64,000 bases of DNA, from positions 11,179-75,178 of the forward strand of contig JAZNKS010000086.1 of NCBI GenBank assembly GCA_045578725.1, read 5' to 3'. This document shows, one piece after another, positions 25,107 through 33,954 of this stretch (positions are counted from its first letter, which is position 1; each line of letters begins with the position of its first letter). The translations under genes and the position numbers were made by a program. This DNA is from Flemingiibacterium sp045578725. Its GTDB lineage: Bacteria; Bacillota; Clostridia; Oscillospirales; CAG-272. The notes beneath the pieces are model-generated. The model searched no databases, had not been told where the DNA came from, and saw only the letters and a list, made by a program, of their open reading frames with translations.

Positions 25107-26192
25107 ATGTCGAACAGACTGTTTCAGGGAATTATCCATCAGATGAAGGATGCTGTTGACCGCGTAATTGGCGTTATAGATGAAAACGGCGTGATTATTT
25201 CATGCAGTGAGCTTGTAAAAATCGGAGAAACCTGCCAGGGACTCCGGGACGAAATCGTGTACTCCTCCGAGGCACTCACCACCGGCGGTTATACCTACCG
25301 TCAGATCGGTGCCGGCGCAAAGGCTGAGTATATCGTATTCGTGGAGGGCGAAGACAAGACGGCCGAGCGGCTGACCCTGATTCTCTCGATTTCCCTCAAC
25401 AATATCAAGAATCTCTATGACGAGAAATACGACAAGGGCTCGTTCATCAAGAACATCATTCTCGACAACATTCTGCCCAGCGACATTTACTTAAAGAGTA
25501 AGGAGCTTCACTTCAACGCCGATGTATACCGCATCGTCATTCTGATCAAATTCTTCGGAAAGAGCGATGTCGTTCCCTTTGACATGGTCGCCAATATGTT
25601 CCCGGACAAGACCAAGGACTACGTTATCAGCGTAGGCGAGCATGATATCGTTCTTGTCAAGGAAGTCAAGCACAACTACGAAACCCGCGACATCGAAAAG
25701 ATCGCCAAGACGATCGCCGATACGCTTTCCAGCGAATTCTATGCCAAGGTTTCGATCGGTATCGGTACCGCTGTTGATAACATCAAGGAGCTGGCCCGCT
25801 CCTTCAAGGAAGCCCAGGTAGCCCTCGAGGTCGGCAAGGTCTTCGACACCGAAAAGAATATCGTCAGCTACGAGAACCTCGGCATCGGCCGTCTGATTTA
25901 TCAGCTTCCCGTCACCCTCTGCGATATGTTCCTCGCCGAGGTCTTCAAGAAGGGCTCGCTGGAAACCCTCGACCGCGAAACGCTGATGACCATTCAGTGC
26001 TTCTTTGAGAACAATCTGAACGTTTCCGAAACCTCCAGAAAGCTGTTCGTACACCGCAACACGCTGGTTTACCGTCTGGAGAAGATCCGCAAGCTGACCG
26101 GCCTCGATCTGCGTGAGTTTGAGCACGCAATCACCTTCAAGGTCGCGCTGATGGTCAAGAAATACCTGAGCGCAAAGCCTGTCAAATATTAA
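25107..26192 (+). CDS. PucR/CdaR-type helix-turn-helix regulator
   Basis: 361 aa. An N-terminal sensor segment (about 1-95, VDRVIGVIDENGVIISCSEL) resembles the sugar-diacid-recognition/PAS-like domain. The middle is GGDEF-like (about 140-270, KVSIGIGTAVDNIKELARSF). The C-terminal PucR helix-turn-helix includes ENNLNVSETSRKLFVHRNTLVYRLEKIRKLTGLDL. AAAGGAGG precedes the ATG. It has its own promoter and terminator and lies just upstream of ftsE; whether it regulates ftsEX is not shown by the sequence. Ligand unknown. Confidence 0.88.
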   Translation: MSNRLFQGIIHQMKDAVDRVIGVIDENGVIISCSELVKIGETCQGLRDEIVYSSEALTTGGYTYRQIGAGAKAEYIVFVEGEDKTAERLTLILSISLNNIKNLYDEKYDKGSFIKNIILDNILPSDIYLKSKELHFNADVYRIVILIKFFGKSDVVPFDMVANMFPDKTKDYVISVGEHDIVLVKEVKHNYETRDIEKIAKTIADTLSSEFYAKVSIGIGTAVDNIKELARSFKEAQVALEVGKVFDTEKNIVSYENLGIGRLIYQLPVTLCDMFLAEVFKKGSLETLDRETLMTIQCFFENNLNVSETSRKLFVHRNTLVYRLEKIRKLTGLDLREFEHAITFKVALMVKKYLSAKPVKY

Positions 26193-26203
26193 GTAAGCAA
26201 CAA

Positions 26204-26270
26204 GCGCCAAATCATGCTGAATTCCGAGGGCAGAGTTCTGCTTTTTCGGTGTTCAGCATTTGGTGTTTTT
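26204..26270 (+). terminator. Long intrinsic terminator between the PucR gene and ftsE
   Basis: Interrupted stem GCGCCAAAT...TGCTGAA...CCGA / TCGG...TTCAGCA...TTTGGTGT followed by five T. Confidence 0.85.
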
Positions 26271-26305
26271 CAAGAAACCAACCATTACGGAGTAACCGCT
26301 GAGAT

Positions 26306-27040
26306 ATGATCGAATTCAAAGACGTAAAAAAAGTATACCCCAACGGAACCGTAGCGCTCGACGGCGTGAATCTCAAGATTGCCGACGGCGAATTTGTCTT
26401 TATCGTGGGCGAATCGGGCGCGGGCAAAACCACGCTGATGAAGCTGCTTCTGCGTGAGGAGAAAATCACCTCCGGAAGCCTGAAGGTGCGGTGCGAAAAG
26501 CACGGCTCCGGCGTGAATCCCAAGGCCCCGCAGAAGGGCGGTCTGGTCGAATATGACCTTGGAAAGATCTCCAATTTCCGTGTTCCGTACTACCGCCGGG
26601 AGCTTGGCGTGGTCTTCCAGGATTTCCGCCTGTTCCCGAACAAGACGGTATTTGAGAATGTCGCCTTTGCGATGCAGGTGGTCGGCGAATCCGGCCGCAT
26701 CGTCAAGCAGCGCGTTCCGGCCATCCTCAACATCGTCAACCTGATTGACAAGTTCAATTCCTATCCCTCCCAGCTTTCGGGCGGCGAGCAGCAGCGCGTC
26801 GCGCTGGCCAGAGCGCTGGCCAACAATCCGCAGATCATCATCGCGGACGAGCCTACCGGCAACATCGACCCGAAGATGAGTCTGGAGATCATGAATCTGC
26901 TGGTCAAGATTCACAAGCGGGGCAAGACGGTCATCGTTGTCACCCACGAAAAGGATCTGGTGGATTATTTCCAGCAGCGTGTCGTCCGCATCCGTGACGG
27001 CAAGGTCGTCAGCGACGGCGTGGGAGGAATGTCCTTATGA
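26306..27040 (+). CDS. ftsE: Cell division ATP-binding protein FtsE
   Basis: 244 aa ABC ATPase. Walker A GESGAGKTT, signature LSGGEQQRVALARALA, Walker B IIIADEPTGN, and IVVTHEKDLV. It is a little longer than most FtsE (about 225) because of an insert at about residues 58-75 (KHGSGVNPKAPQKGG). With FtsX it forms a membrane complex that switches on peptidoglycan hydrolases at division. It overlaps ftsX by 4 nt (ATGA). Confidence 0.96.
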   Translation: MIEFKDVKKVYPNGTVALDGVNLKIADGEFVFIVGESGAGKTTLMKLLLREEKITSGSLKVRCEKHGSGVNPKAPQKGGLVEYDLGKISNFRVPYYRRELGVVFQDFRLFPNKTVFENVAFAMQVVGESGRIVKQRVPAILNIVNLIDKFNSYPSQLSGGEQQRVALARALANNPQIIIADEPTGNIDPKMSLEIMNLLVKIHKRGKTVIVVTHEKDLVDYFQQRVVRIRDGKVVSDGVGGMSL

Positions 27041-27924
27041 AACGGTACCGTGTCAGTTATTTCCTCGGGCAGAGCATCAAGGGTCTGTGGCGCAACGGCA
27101 TCATGTCGATCGCCTCGATCACGGTTCTGATGAGCTGTCTGGTGGTTATGGGCAGCTTCGCGCTGCTGATTCTCAACATCGACGCCAATCTCGAACGCCT
27201 GGGTCTGATGAACGAAATCGTCGTATTCGTCGATTCGTCCGTTGACGATGAGGGCGTGGAGGAGATCGGAAGCCAGCTGCGGGCACTTGATAATGTCGCC
27301 GAGGTGACCTATGTATCCAAGGAGCAGGCGCTGGAGGAGGAAAAAGCGAAGTATCAGGAATATCCCGACCTGTTCGAGCTGGTCGAGAATGACAACCCGC
27401 TCCGCGATTCCTTCATCATCAAATACGAGGACAACGCCGGCGTATCCACGCTGGAATATCAGATCGGCAAAATTGCCGGCATCGCCAAGATCAACAACCG
27501 GCTGGATCTGGCCGTATCCATCGAAAAGGTCAAAAACGGCATTTCGCTGGTGCTGATCTGGTTCATGGCGATTCTCTTTGTTGTCAGCATCTTCGTCATC
27601 ATCAACACGATCAAGCTGGCGGTGCATTCCCGCCGCTCGGAAATCACGATCATGCGCTATGTGGGTGCGACCGACTGGTTTGTCATCCTGCCGTTCATCT
27701 TTGAGGGCATCTTCATCGGCCTGATAGCGAGCGGTCTGGCGTATCTGATCCAGTGGTACATCTACGGCTATGTGGTATCCATGATGGGCGACAGCTTCAA
27801 CATGATTGAAGTGCTTGCCTTTGCCGATATCCGCACGCTGGTGGCCGGCGCATTCGTCGGAATCGGTGTCATCACCGGTATCATCGGCAGCTGCATCTCC
27901 ACGAGAAAGTACTTAAAGGCTTAA
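27037..27924 (+). CDS. ftsX: Cell division protein FtsX
   Basis: 295 aa. Four membrane segments (about 23-45, 172-195, 222-242, 265-285) with a large external loop after the first (about 50-165). That loop is the usual contact for the murein hydrolase activator, here probably the M23 protein encoded next. Translationally coupled to ftsE; followed after 19 bp by the M23 gene. Confidence 0.96.
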   Translation: MKRYRVSYFLGQSIKGLWRNGIMSIASITVLMSCLVVMGSFALLILNIDANLERLGLMNEIVVFVDSSVDDEGVEEIGSQLRALDNVAEVTYVSKEQALEEEKAKYQEYPDLFELVENDNPLRDSFIIKYEDNAGVSTLEYQIGKIAGIAKINNRLDLAVSIEKVKNGISLVLIWFMAILFVVSIFVIINTIKLAVHSRRSEITIMRYVGATDWFVILPFIFEGIFIGLIASGLAYLIQWYIYGYVVSMMGDSFNMIEVLAFADIRTLVAGAFVGIGVITGIIGSCISTRKYLKA

Positions 27925-27943
27925 AAAATAACGGAGGTTTATT

Positions 27944-29143
27944 ATGAAGGGAAAACGGATCGTCCGGGCAGCGCTTCTCATTCTGTGTGCGCTTCTTCTG
28001 ATCCCCTCCATCCCCGGCGAGCGCGCGACGGTTATGGCGGCGGCGCTTACTGACTCCAAGGTAAAGGAATACGAAACCCGGCTGGAACAGCTGGATGCCA
28101 AAATGAAGGAGCTCCAGAAGAGCATCAAGGCGGCCGCTTCCGATGAGGAAAAGCTGCGTGCCGAAAAAGAGGTGATCGACAAGGAGATCGCCCTTCTGAT
28201 GGAGCGCATCGAGATCACCAACGATCTGATCGCGGCCCGCAATGACAGCATCGCCCAGAAGGAGGCGGACATTACCGCCAAGCAGGGCGAATACGATGTC
28301 CGCTACGAGCAGTTCAAGGAGCGGATCCGCATCACCTATGAGGAAGGGAAGGCCAGCTATCTCGATATGCTGTTCGGCGCCGAGAGCCTTTCCGATTTCC
28401 TCGCGCGGGTGGATCGGGTCGGCGCGATGCTTGAATGGGACACCGAAATGATGAGCACGCTGTCGAGTCAGCGGGTGAATCTGGAGGATGAAAAGGCGGC
28501 GCTGGAGGCCGAAAAGGCCGAGGCGATCGCCGATCTGAATCAGCTCCGCGAGGATGAGCGGATTATGGAGCAGAAATCCGAGGCCGCCCTTGCCAAGGCC
28601 AACCAGCTCAAGGCCAATCAGCAATACTGGGAAAAGCAGAAGGAAAAGATGGCCGCGGAAGAAGAAAAGCTGGACAAGGAGCTTGAGGCATATCTCCAGG
28701 AGCTTCAGAAAAAGCAGAACAACAAGTATGTCGGCGGTACCTATATGTGGCCGGTTGATGCGAAATACAACCGGATTTCCAGCGGCGTTGTCAATCGGAC
28801 AAATCCGATCACCGGAAAGCGCGAATACCACAACGGTATCGATATCCCGGCCGATTTCGGCGCGAACATCTACGCGGCCAATGCCGGAACCGTCATCAAG
28901 GTGGTCTGGGATCATTGGAGCTACGGCAATTACTGCATGATCGACCACGGCGGCGGATATACGACCCTGTATGCCCACTCCTCCCGATTGCTTGTAACGG
29001 TCGGACAGAAGGTAAGTAAAGGACAGGTCATTGCCAAGGTCGGCTCCACCGGCCAATCCACCGGCAATCATCTTCACTTCTCCTACTATGTGAACGGAGT
29101 GATTACCGATCCCACGAAAACAATATTCGTATCGACTAAATAA
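27944..29143 (+). CDS. EnvC-like coiled-coil murein hydrolase, M23 family
   Basis: 399 aa. Signal peptide (about 1-36), a long coiled coil (about 40-260, rich in Glu/Lys/Ala heptads) and a C-terminal M23 LytM domain. The zinc-site pattern is complete: H296 and D300 in YHNGIDIP, and H376-L-H378 in GNHLHFS. So, unlike EnvC of E. coli, it may be catalytically active. The coiled coil matches the type that docks on FtsX. The stop overlaps a start codon of the next frame (TAATG). Confidence 0.93.
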   Translation: MKGKRIVRAALLILCALLLIPSIPGERATVMAAALTDSKVKEYETRLEQLDAKMKELQKSIKAAASDEEKLRAEKEVIDKEIALLMERIEITNDLIAARNDSIAQKEADITAKQGEYDVRYEQFKERIRITYEEGKASYLDMLFGAESLSDFLARVDRVGAMLEWDTEMMSTLSSQRVNLEDEKAALEAEKAEAIADLNQLREDERIMEQKSEAALAKANQLKANQQYWEKQKEKMAAEEEKLDKELEAYLQELQKKQNNKYVGGTYMWPVDAKYNRISSGVVNRTNPITGKREYHNGIDIPADFGANIYAANAGTVIKVVWDHWSYGNYCMIDHGGGYTTLYAHSSRLLVTVGQKVSKGQVIAKVGSTGQSTGNHLHFSYYVNGVITDPTKTIFVSTK

Positions 29144-29163
29144 TGAAAGGCGGCACCAACTCC

Positions 29164-30363
29164 ATGACAAAGAAGATATCCATCGGTCTGGCCATCGTTC
29201 TGATGCTCCTGACCGTGGTGGTGACCTTTCAGGTAACCTATATCGCGCTCAACAACAAATACCGGGCCGAGCTGGCATCGCTGACCACCTCCGCATCCAA
29301 TTTTGCGAAGCTGGAGGCGGTGAACGAGATCTACCGCGAGCTGTACATCGGTGAAATCGACGAAGATTATCTGATGGACATGATTATCCGCGGCTATGTG
29401 GCCGGTACCGGCGACAAATACGCCTATTATCTCGATGAGGAGCAGTTCGCCGAGCTGATGGCCGACACCAATGCCGAAATGGAAGGCATCGGCGTGTATG
29501 TCATCTACGATAACGTGATCGGCGCGATTGAAATCATCAACGTGATGCCCGATTCGCCGGCGCTGGAAGCCGGCGTCGAACCGGGCGACCTCATCGTCTA
29601 TGTCGGTGAGGATTCCGTGGCCGAGCTCGGCTACACCACCGCGCTCAACCGCCTGCAGGGCAAGGCCGGCACCAAGGCTGAATTCTCTGTCCTGCGCGGG
29701 GAGGAGCTGATCGACTTCTCGATCGAGCGGGGCTATGTCAACGAGCAGACCGTCACCTATCACATCTACGAAAAGGACCCGAAGATCGGCATCGTTGAGA
29801 TCGTCAGCTTCGATCTCGGTACACCGGTCCAGTTCACCGAGGCTGTGGAAACGCTCGTTTCCTCCGGCTGTGACAGGTTCATCTTCGATGTCCGCTACAA
29901 TCCGGGCGGCGAGCTCTCCAGCATCGTCGATGTGCTCGATTATCTGCTTCCCGAAGGCCCGATCGTCCGCATCGTGGACGGCGAGGGCAACGAGGAGAAG
30001 TATACCTCGGATGCCGAGTGCTTTGATTATCCGATGGCCGTGCTCGTCAATCAGAATACCGCCAGCGCCGCCGAGCTGTTTGCCTCCGCGCTTCAGGATT
30101 ACGATAAGGCCGAGCTTGTCGGCACCGTGACCTACGGAAAGGGAACCGTGCAGACGATTCTCCAGCTGGGCGACAATACCGGCATCGGCATTTCCTACAG
30201 TATGTATTATCCGCCCTTCTCGGATAATTTTGAGGGCGTCGGTGTGAAGCCGGATGTCGAAATCGAGATGGACGAATCGCTGGCAAACAAGAATATCTAT
30301 AAAATCACGGATGAGGAAGATACCCAGCTGCAGAAGGCGATCGCCGTTCTGAAGGGGCAGTAA
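29164..30363 (+). CDS. C-terminal processing peptidase, S41 family (CtpA/CtpB-like)
   Basis: About 399 aa. One N-terminal membrane segment (about 4-25), an N-terminal helical part, a PDZ domain (about 95-175, IINVMPDSPALEAGVEPGDL) and the S41 protease core. The likely Ser is in NQNTASAAELFASAL and the Lys in TYGKGTVQ, as in CtpA/B. The ATG at 29164 follows AAAGGCGG by 10 nt; an ATG at 29143 overlapping the previous stop is possible. Placed after ftsEX and an M23 protein, it may process or remove envelope proteins at the division site. Confidence 0.94.
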   Translation: MTKKISIGLAIVLMLLTVVVTFQVTYIALNNKYRAELASLTTSASNFAKLEAVNEIYRELYIGEIDEDYLMDMIIRGYVAGTGDKYAYYLDEEQFAELMADTNAEMEGIGVYVIYDNVIGAIEIINVMPDSPALEAGVEPGDLIVYVGEDSVAELGYTTALNRLQGKAGTKAEFSVLRGEELIDFSIERGYVNEQTVTYHIYEKDPKIGIVEIVSFDLGTPVQFTEAVETLVSSGCDRFIFDVRYNPGGELSSIVDVLDYLLPEGPIVRIVDGEGNEEKYTSDAECFDYPMAVLVNQNTASAAELFASALQDYDKAELVGTVTYGKGTVQTILQLGDNTGIGISYSMYYPPFSDNFEGVGVKPDVEIEMDESLANKNIYKITDEEDTQLQKAIAVLKGQ

Positions 30364-30406
30364 TCCGCGTACAATATCAGTAAAAACTTTCAAGGAGAAA
30401 TACACT

Positions 30407-30892
30407 ATGTCTACCAAACCCATGATTCTGACGGCTGAAGGCCTGAAGAAGATGACCGACGAGCTGGAATATCTGAAGAATGTCAAGCGTGCCGAGGTCA
30501 AGGAAAATATTGCAATCGCCCGTTCCTTCGGCGACCTGTCCGAGAACAGCGAATACGATGAAGCAAAAAACGAGCAGGCAAAGGTTGAATCCCGCATCAA
30601 TGAGCTGGAGGAGCTTCTGAAGAACGTTCAGGTTATCGACGAGGAGCAGCTGTCCTCCGATACCATCAACATCGGCATGACCGTCAAGGTTTATGACGAG
30701 GAATTCGACGAGGAGGTCGAATACAATCTGGTCGGCACCAACGAGGTCGATCCGATGACCAACAACATCTCCGACCAGTCGCCCATCGGTGCCGCTCTGA
30801 TCGGCTGCAAGGACGGCGATATTGTCACCGTCGAAGCACCTGCAGGCGAGATCCGGCTGAAGATTCTCTCCTTCCACAAGACCGAAAAGTAA
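30407..30892 (+). CDS. greA: Transcription elongation factor GreA
   Basis: 161 aa, normal length. The N-terminal coiled-coil finger (MTDELEYLKNVKRAEVKENI, ARSFGDLSENSEYDEAKNEQ) carries the two acidic tip residues, followed by an FKBP-like C-terminal domain (DQSPIGAALIGCKDGD). It rescues backtracked RNA polymerase. AAGGAG precedes the ATG. Directly upstream of lysS, a pairing seen in many Firmicutes. Confidence 0.97.
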   Translation: MSTKPMILTAEGLKKMTDELEYLKNVKRAEVKENIAIARSFGDLSENSEYDEAKNEQAKVESRINELEELLKNVQVIDEEQLSSDTINIGMTVKVYDEEFDEEVEYNLVGTNEVDPMTNNISDQSPIGAALIGCKDGDIVTVEAPAGEIRLKILSFHKTEK

Positions 30893-30918
30893 TCTGTAAG
30901 ACCAAGAGGAATGCAAAA

Positions 30919-32427
30919 ATGAACGAAAACGAAAACATCCGGAACGAAGCTCCCGAGGTAAGTGAGCAGGAGCTGAACTCCCTTCGCCAGGTCCGCCGCG
31001 ACAAGCTCGCCGAGCTGCAGGCACAGGGCCGCGATCCCTTTACCATCACCAAGTTCGATGCCGATCATCACAGCACCGACATCAAGGCCGCCTTCGACGA
31101 GCTGGAAGGCAAAAGTGTCCGCTTCGCCGGCCGCATGATGTCCAAGCGCGTTATGGGCAAGGCATCCTTCTGCAATCTGCTCGATCTGAAGGGCAACATC
31201 CAGTGCTATGTCGCCCGTGACAGCATCGGCGAGGAGGAATACAAGGGCTTCAAGAAGCTGGACATCGGCGATATCATCGGTGTCGAGGGCGAGGTCTTCA
31301 AGACCAAGACCGGCGAGATTTCGATCCACGCCGCATCCGTCACGCTTCTCTCCAAGAGCCTGCAGATTCTGCCCGAGAAGTTCCACGGTCTGACCAACAC
31401 CGATATGCGCTACCGTCAGAGATATGTGGATCTGATTATGAATCCCGAATCCCGCGAAACCTTCGTCAAGCGCTCGAAGATCATCTCCACCATCCGCCAG
31501 TTCCTGGATGCACAGGGCTTCATGGAGGTCGAAACCCCCATGCTGGTTTCCAATGCCGGCGGCGCGGCAGCAAGACCCTTTGAAACCCATCACAACGCGC
31601 TGGATGAGGATTTCAAGCTCCGCATTTCGCTGGAGCTCTATCTGAAGCGCCTGATCGTCGGCGGTCTGGAGCGTGTCTACGAAATCGGCCGCGTCTTCCG
31701 CAACGAGGGCTGCGATACCCGCCACAATCCGGAATTCACGCTGATGGAGCTCTATCAGGCCTACACCGATTACCACGGCATGATGGATCTGACCGAGAAT
31801 ATGTTCCGCCACGTCGCCAAGACGGTGCTTGGCACCACGAAGATCGTCTACAACGGCGTTGAGATGGATCTCGGCAAGCCCTTCGAGCGGATCACGATGG
31901 TTGATGCGGTCAGGAAGTACGCAGGCGTTGACTGGAACGAGATCCACACGCTGGAGGAGGCCCGTGCCATCGCCGATGAAAAGCACGTTCATTACGAGGA
32001 TCGCCATGCAAAGGGCGACATTCTGAATCTCTTCTTCGAGGATTATGTTGAGGAGCATCTGATTCAGCCGACCTTTGTTATGGACCATCCGATCGAGATC
32101 TCGCCGCTGACCAAGAAGAAGCCGGAGAATCCCGAGTATGTCGAGCGCTTTGAGTTCTTCATGAACGGCTGGGAAATGGCAAACGCTTACTCCGAGCTCA
32201 ATGACCCGATCGATCAGCGCGAGCGCTTCGCCGCACAGGAGGCCATGTTCGCCGCCGGCGACGAGGAAGCCAACCACACCGACGAGGATTTCCTCAACGC
32301 GCTGGAAATCGGTATGCCCCCCACAGGCGGCATCGGCTACGGCATCGACCGTATGTGTATGCTGTTCACCGATTCGCAGGCCATCCGCGATGTCCTGCTG
32401 TTCCCGACGATGAAGAGTTTGGACTGA
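30919..32427 (+). CDS. lysS: Lysine-tRNA ligase, class II
   Basis: 502 aa. N-terminal OB-fold anticodon-binding domain (about 60-165, VRFAGRMMSKRVMGKASFCN) and a class II catalytic core: motif 1 near FLDAQGFMEVETPML, motif 2 RVFRNEGCDTRHNPEFTLME, motif 3 GIGYGIDRMCMLFTD. It charges tRNA-Lys. It follows greA by 26 bp and is closed by a hairpin at 32442-32475. Confidence 0.98.
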   Translation: MNENENIRNEAPEVSEQELNSLRQVRRDKLAELQAQGRDPFTITKFDADHHSTDIKAAFDELEGKSVRFAGRMMSKRVMGKASFCNLLDLKGNIQCYVARDSIGEEEYKGFKKLDIGDIIGVEGEVFKTKTGEISIHAASVTLLSKSLQILPEKFHGLTNTDMRYRQRYVDLIMNPESRETFVKRSKIISTIRQFLDAQGFMEVETPMLVSNAGGAAARPFETHHNALDEDFKLRISLELYLKRLIVGGLERVYEIGRVFRNEGCDTRHNPEFTLMELYQAYTDYHGMMDLTENMFRHVAKTVLGTTKIVYNGVEMDLGKPFERITMVDAVRKYAGVDWNEIHTLEEARAIADEKHVHYEDRHAKGDILNLFFEDYVEEHLIQPTFVMDHPIEISPLTKKKPENPEYVERFEFFMNGWEMANAYSELNDPIDQRERFAAQEAMFAAGDEEANHTDEDFLNALEIGMPPTGGIGYGIDRMCMLFTDSQAIRDVLLFPTMKSLD

Positions 32428-32441
32428 CAAACAATTAAACA

Positions 32442-32475
32442 AAATGCCGCAGATTTCCATCAGTCTGCGGCATTT
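32442..32475 (+). terminator. Hairpin after lysS
   Basis: A 12-bp perfect stem AAATGCCGCAGA/TCTGCGGCATTT. The T tract is short, so efficiency is uncertain. Confidence 0.65.
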
Positions 32476-32499
32476 CTATAAAAGAAATGAGGAATTTTT

Positions 32500-33774
32500 A
32501 TGAGCAGCTCCGGAAATGACCGCACCCTGTCACAAACCCTGCGAAAACAGGGCCGCACCATGCAGATCACCGGCTTTTTGTTTATCCTGATCCAGCTGGC
32601 GCTGTCCGTTGCCATGTTCGTGATTCTGAAATCCAATCTCGGCCTCCTGATCGGATTCGCGCTTTTCACTCTGTCCATGTGGTTCATCAAGGACAGCCTT
32701 GACCGGGTCTATCTCGTCACCGAATATCGCGGGCGCGAGATTGTCCGGGAATATACGACGCACGGTACCGTGCTCGGCGGCCTTCTGCGGCTGGCTGGCG
32801 TATTCCTGCTGTTTATGGTTCTGGAAGCGTTCGTGGCGGATTATATATTCCCGGATACCGGCTTCTTTATGCAGATCGCTTATCGGGTCGGCCTGTTCTG
32901 GGTGGTCGGCATCGCCTTGCTCCGGGATGTGAACCGGATCAAAACCGGAAGCGATATCCTGCGAGCCGCCCGCGAGCCGAATGAAGTCCTCGCCTGGCAG
33001 ATGGCCGAGGAAGCGAAAGCCGCATCCGAGGATCGTGAGGACAATCAGCGCACCGGCTTCAGCGTGGGATGTATCCTGCTGGTGATCCTGCTGCTGGTGA
33101 TTCAGATCGTGATGTTTGCGGTACAGGGATCCGGCATCGCCGAACAACTTGATATGCACGCCGCTTATACGGCCTTCTATGAACGGCATGACGGCATGTA
33201 CGATTATGAACAGCTCCCCCTTCTGAGCGAGGAATGGTTCGAGGAAGCACTCGCAGACGGAGCCGAGGTGAAGTATTCCCGCTTCCATACCAAGTGCCGG
33301 ATGGAGGGAAGCGCCATTCTCATGCAGGACGGCGTCCCGATTAAGATTTCGATGGAGCTGCATTTTATCTACTCGGAAGATTACGGCTGGCGAATGGCAA
33401 AGGCCTATTGCCTGGAGTCGGGTGTGGACTTTGACAGCACCGGTGATCGGAATATCAGCGGCAGCTGGTACGGCGTGGGGCGGGATAAGACGATGAACGC
33501 ATCGGACAACAACGAGCTGACGATCACGCTGGAAACGCTCACCGCCACCGAAGCGGTCGGCTCGATCACCTGTCAGCGGAACGGTGACACCTACTATACC
33601 AAGACCTTCCGCGGAACCGTCGAGGACCACGGCGATTATCTGTACATCGTCGCGGCTTACGATCAGAAGGATATGTTCTATCCGGAAATTCGCTTCTGCT
33701 ACGATGTCGTGAAGGATCAGATTTACAACATCGATATTTCGCCGGATACAAAGCTTTCAAAAGTCACCGAATAA
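32500..33774 (+). CDS. Hypothetical membrane protein with an external C-terminal domain
   Basis: 424 aa. About five hydrophobic segments (roughly 24-42, 46-62, 92-112, 122-140, 187-209), a charged cytoplasmic loop, and a soluble C-terminal half of about 210 residues. That half is beta-rich, with GSWYGVGRDKTM and AVGSITCQRNGDTYY. I recognise no family. TGAGGA precedes the ATG. Probably monocistronic: a hairpin lies on each side. Confidence 0.75.
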   Translation: MSSSGNDRTLSQTLRKQGRTMQITGFLFILIQLALSVAMFVILKSNLGLLIGFALFTLSMWFIKDSLDRVYLVTEYRGREIVREYTTHGTVLGGLLRLAGVFLLFMVLEAFVADYIFPDTGFFMQIAYRVGLFWVVGIALLRDVNRIKTGSDILRAAREPNEVLAWQMAEEAKAASEDREDNQRTGFSVGCILLVILLLVIQIVMFAVQGSGIAEQLDMHAAYTAFYERHDGMYDYEQLPLLSEEWFEEALADGAEVKYSRFHTKCRMEGSAILMQDGVPIKISMELHFIYSEDYGWRMAKAYCLESGVDFDSTGDRNISGSWYGVGRDKTMNASDNNELTITLETLTATEAVGSITCQRNGDTYYTKTFRGTVEDHGDYLYIVAAYDQKDMFYPEIRFCYDVVKDQIYNIDISPDTKLSKVTE

Positions 33775-33834
33775 ATAAAAATCCCCTTATCGCACTTAGA
33801 CGAAATCCCGAAAAACGGACATTGCAAAAAAGAG

Positions 33835-33877
33835 CCTCCTATGGTAGAGTATAAGAACTACCATAGGAGGAATTTTT
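33835..33877 (+). promoter_or_regulatory. 13-bp hairpin whose 3' arm is an AGGAGG ribosome site (also terminator-like)
   Basis: A perfect stem CCTCCTATGGTAG/CTACCATAGGAGG with a 10-base loop, then AA and five T. AGGAGG in the right arm lies seven bases before an ATG (33878) that opens an 11-codon frame. The left arm would mask that site. The structure may also terminate the gene ending at 33774. Confidence 0.6.
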
Positions 33878-33918
33878 ATGCCTTTGTCCGGAAAATGTTT
33901 AGAATCCGGATAGGGGTG

Positions 33919-33924
33919 TATAAT
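33919..33924 (+). promoter_or_regulatory. -10 box upstream of the choloylglycine hydrolase gene
   Basis: TATAAT 31 bp before the ATG; no good -35 hexamer at 16-18 bp. Just upstream, TCCGGA-N12-TCCGGA forms an inverted repeat (33887-33910). Confidence 0.45.
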
Positions 33925-33954
33925 GAATGATAAATACAAGCAGCGGAGGTATGT

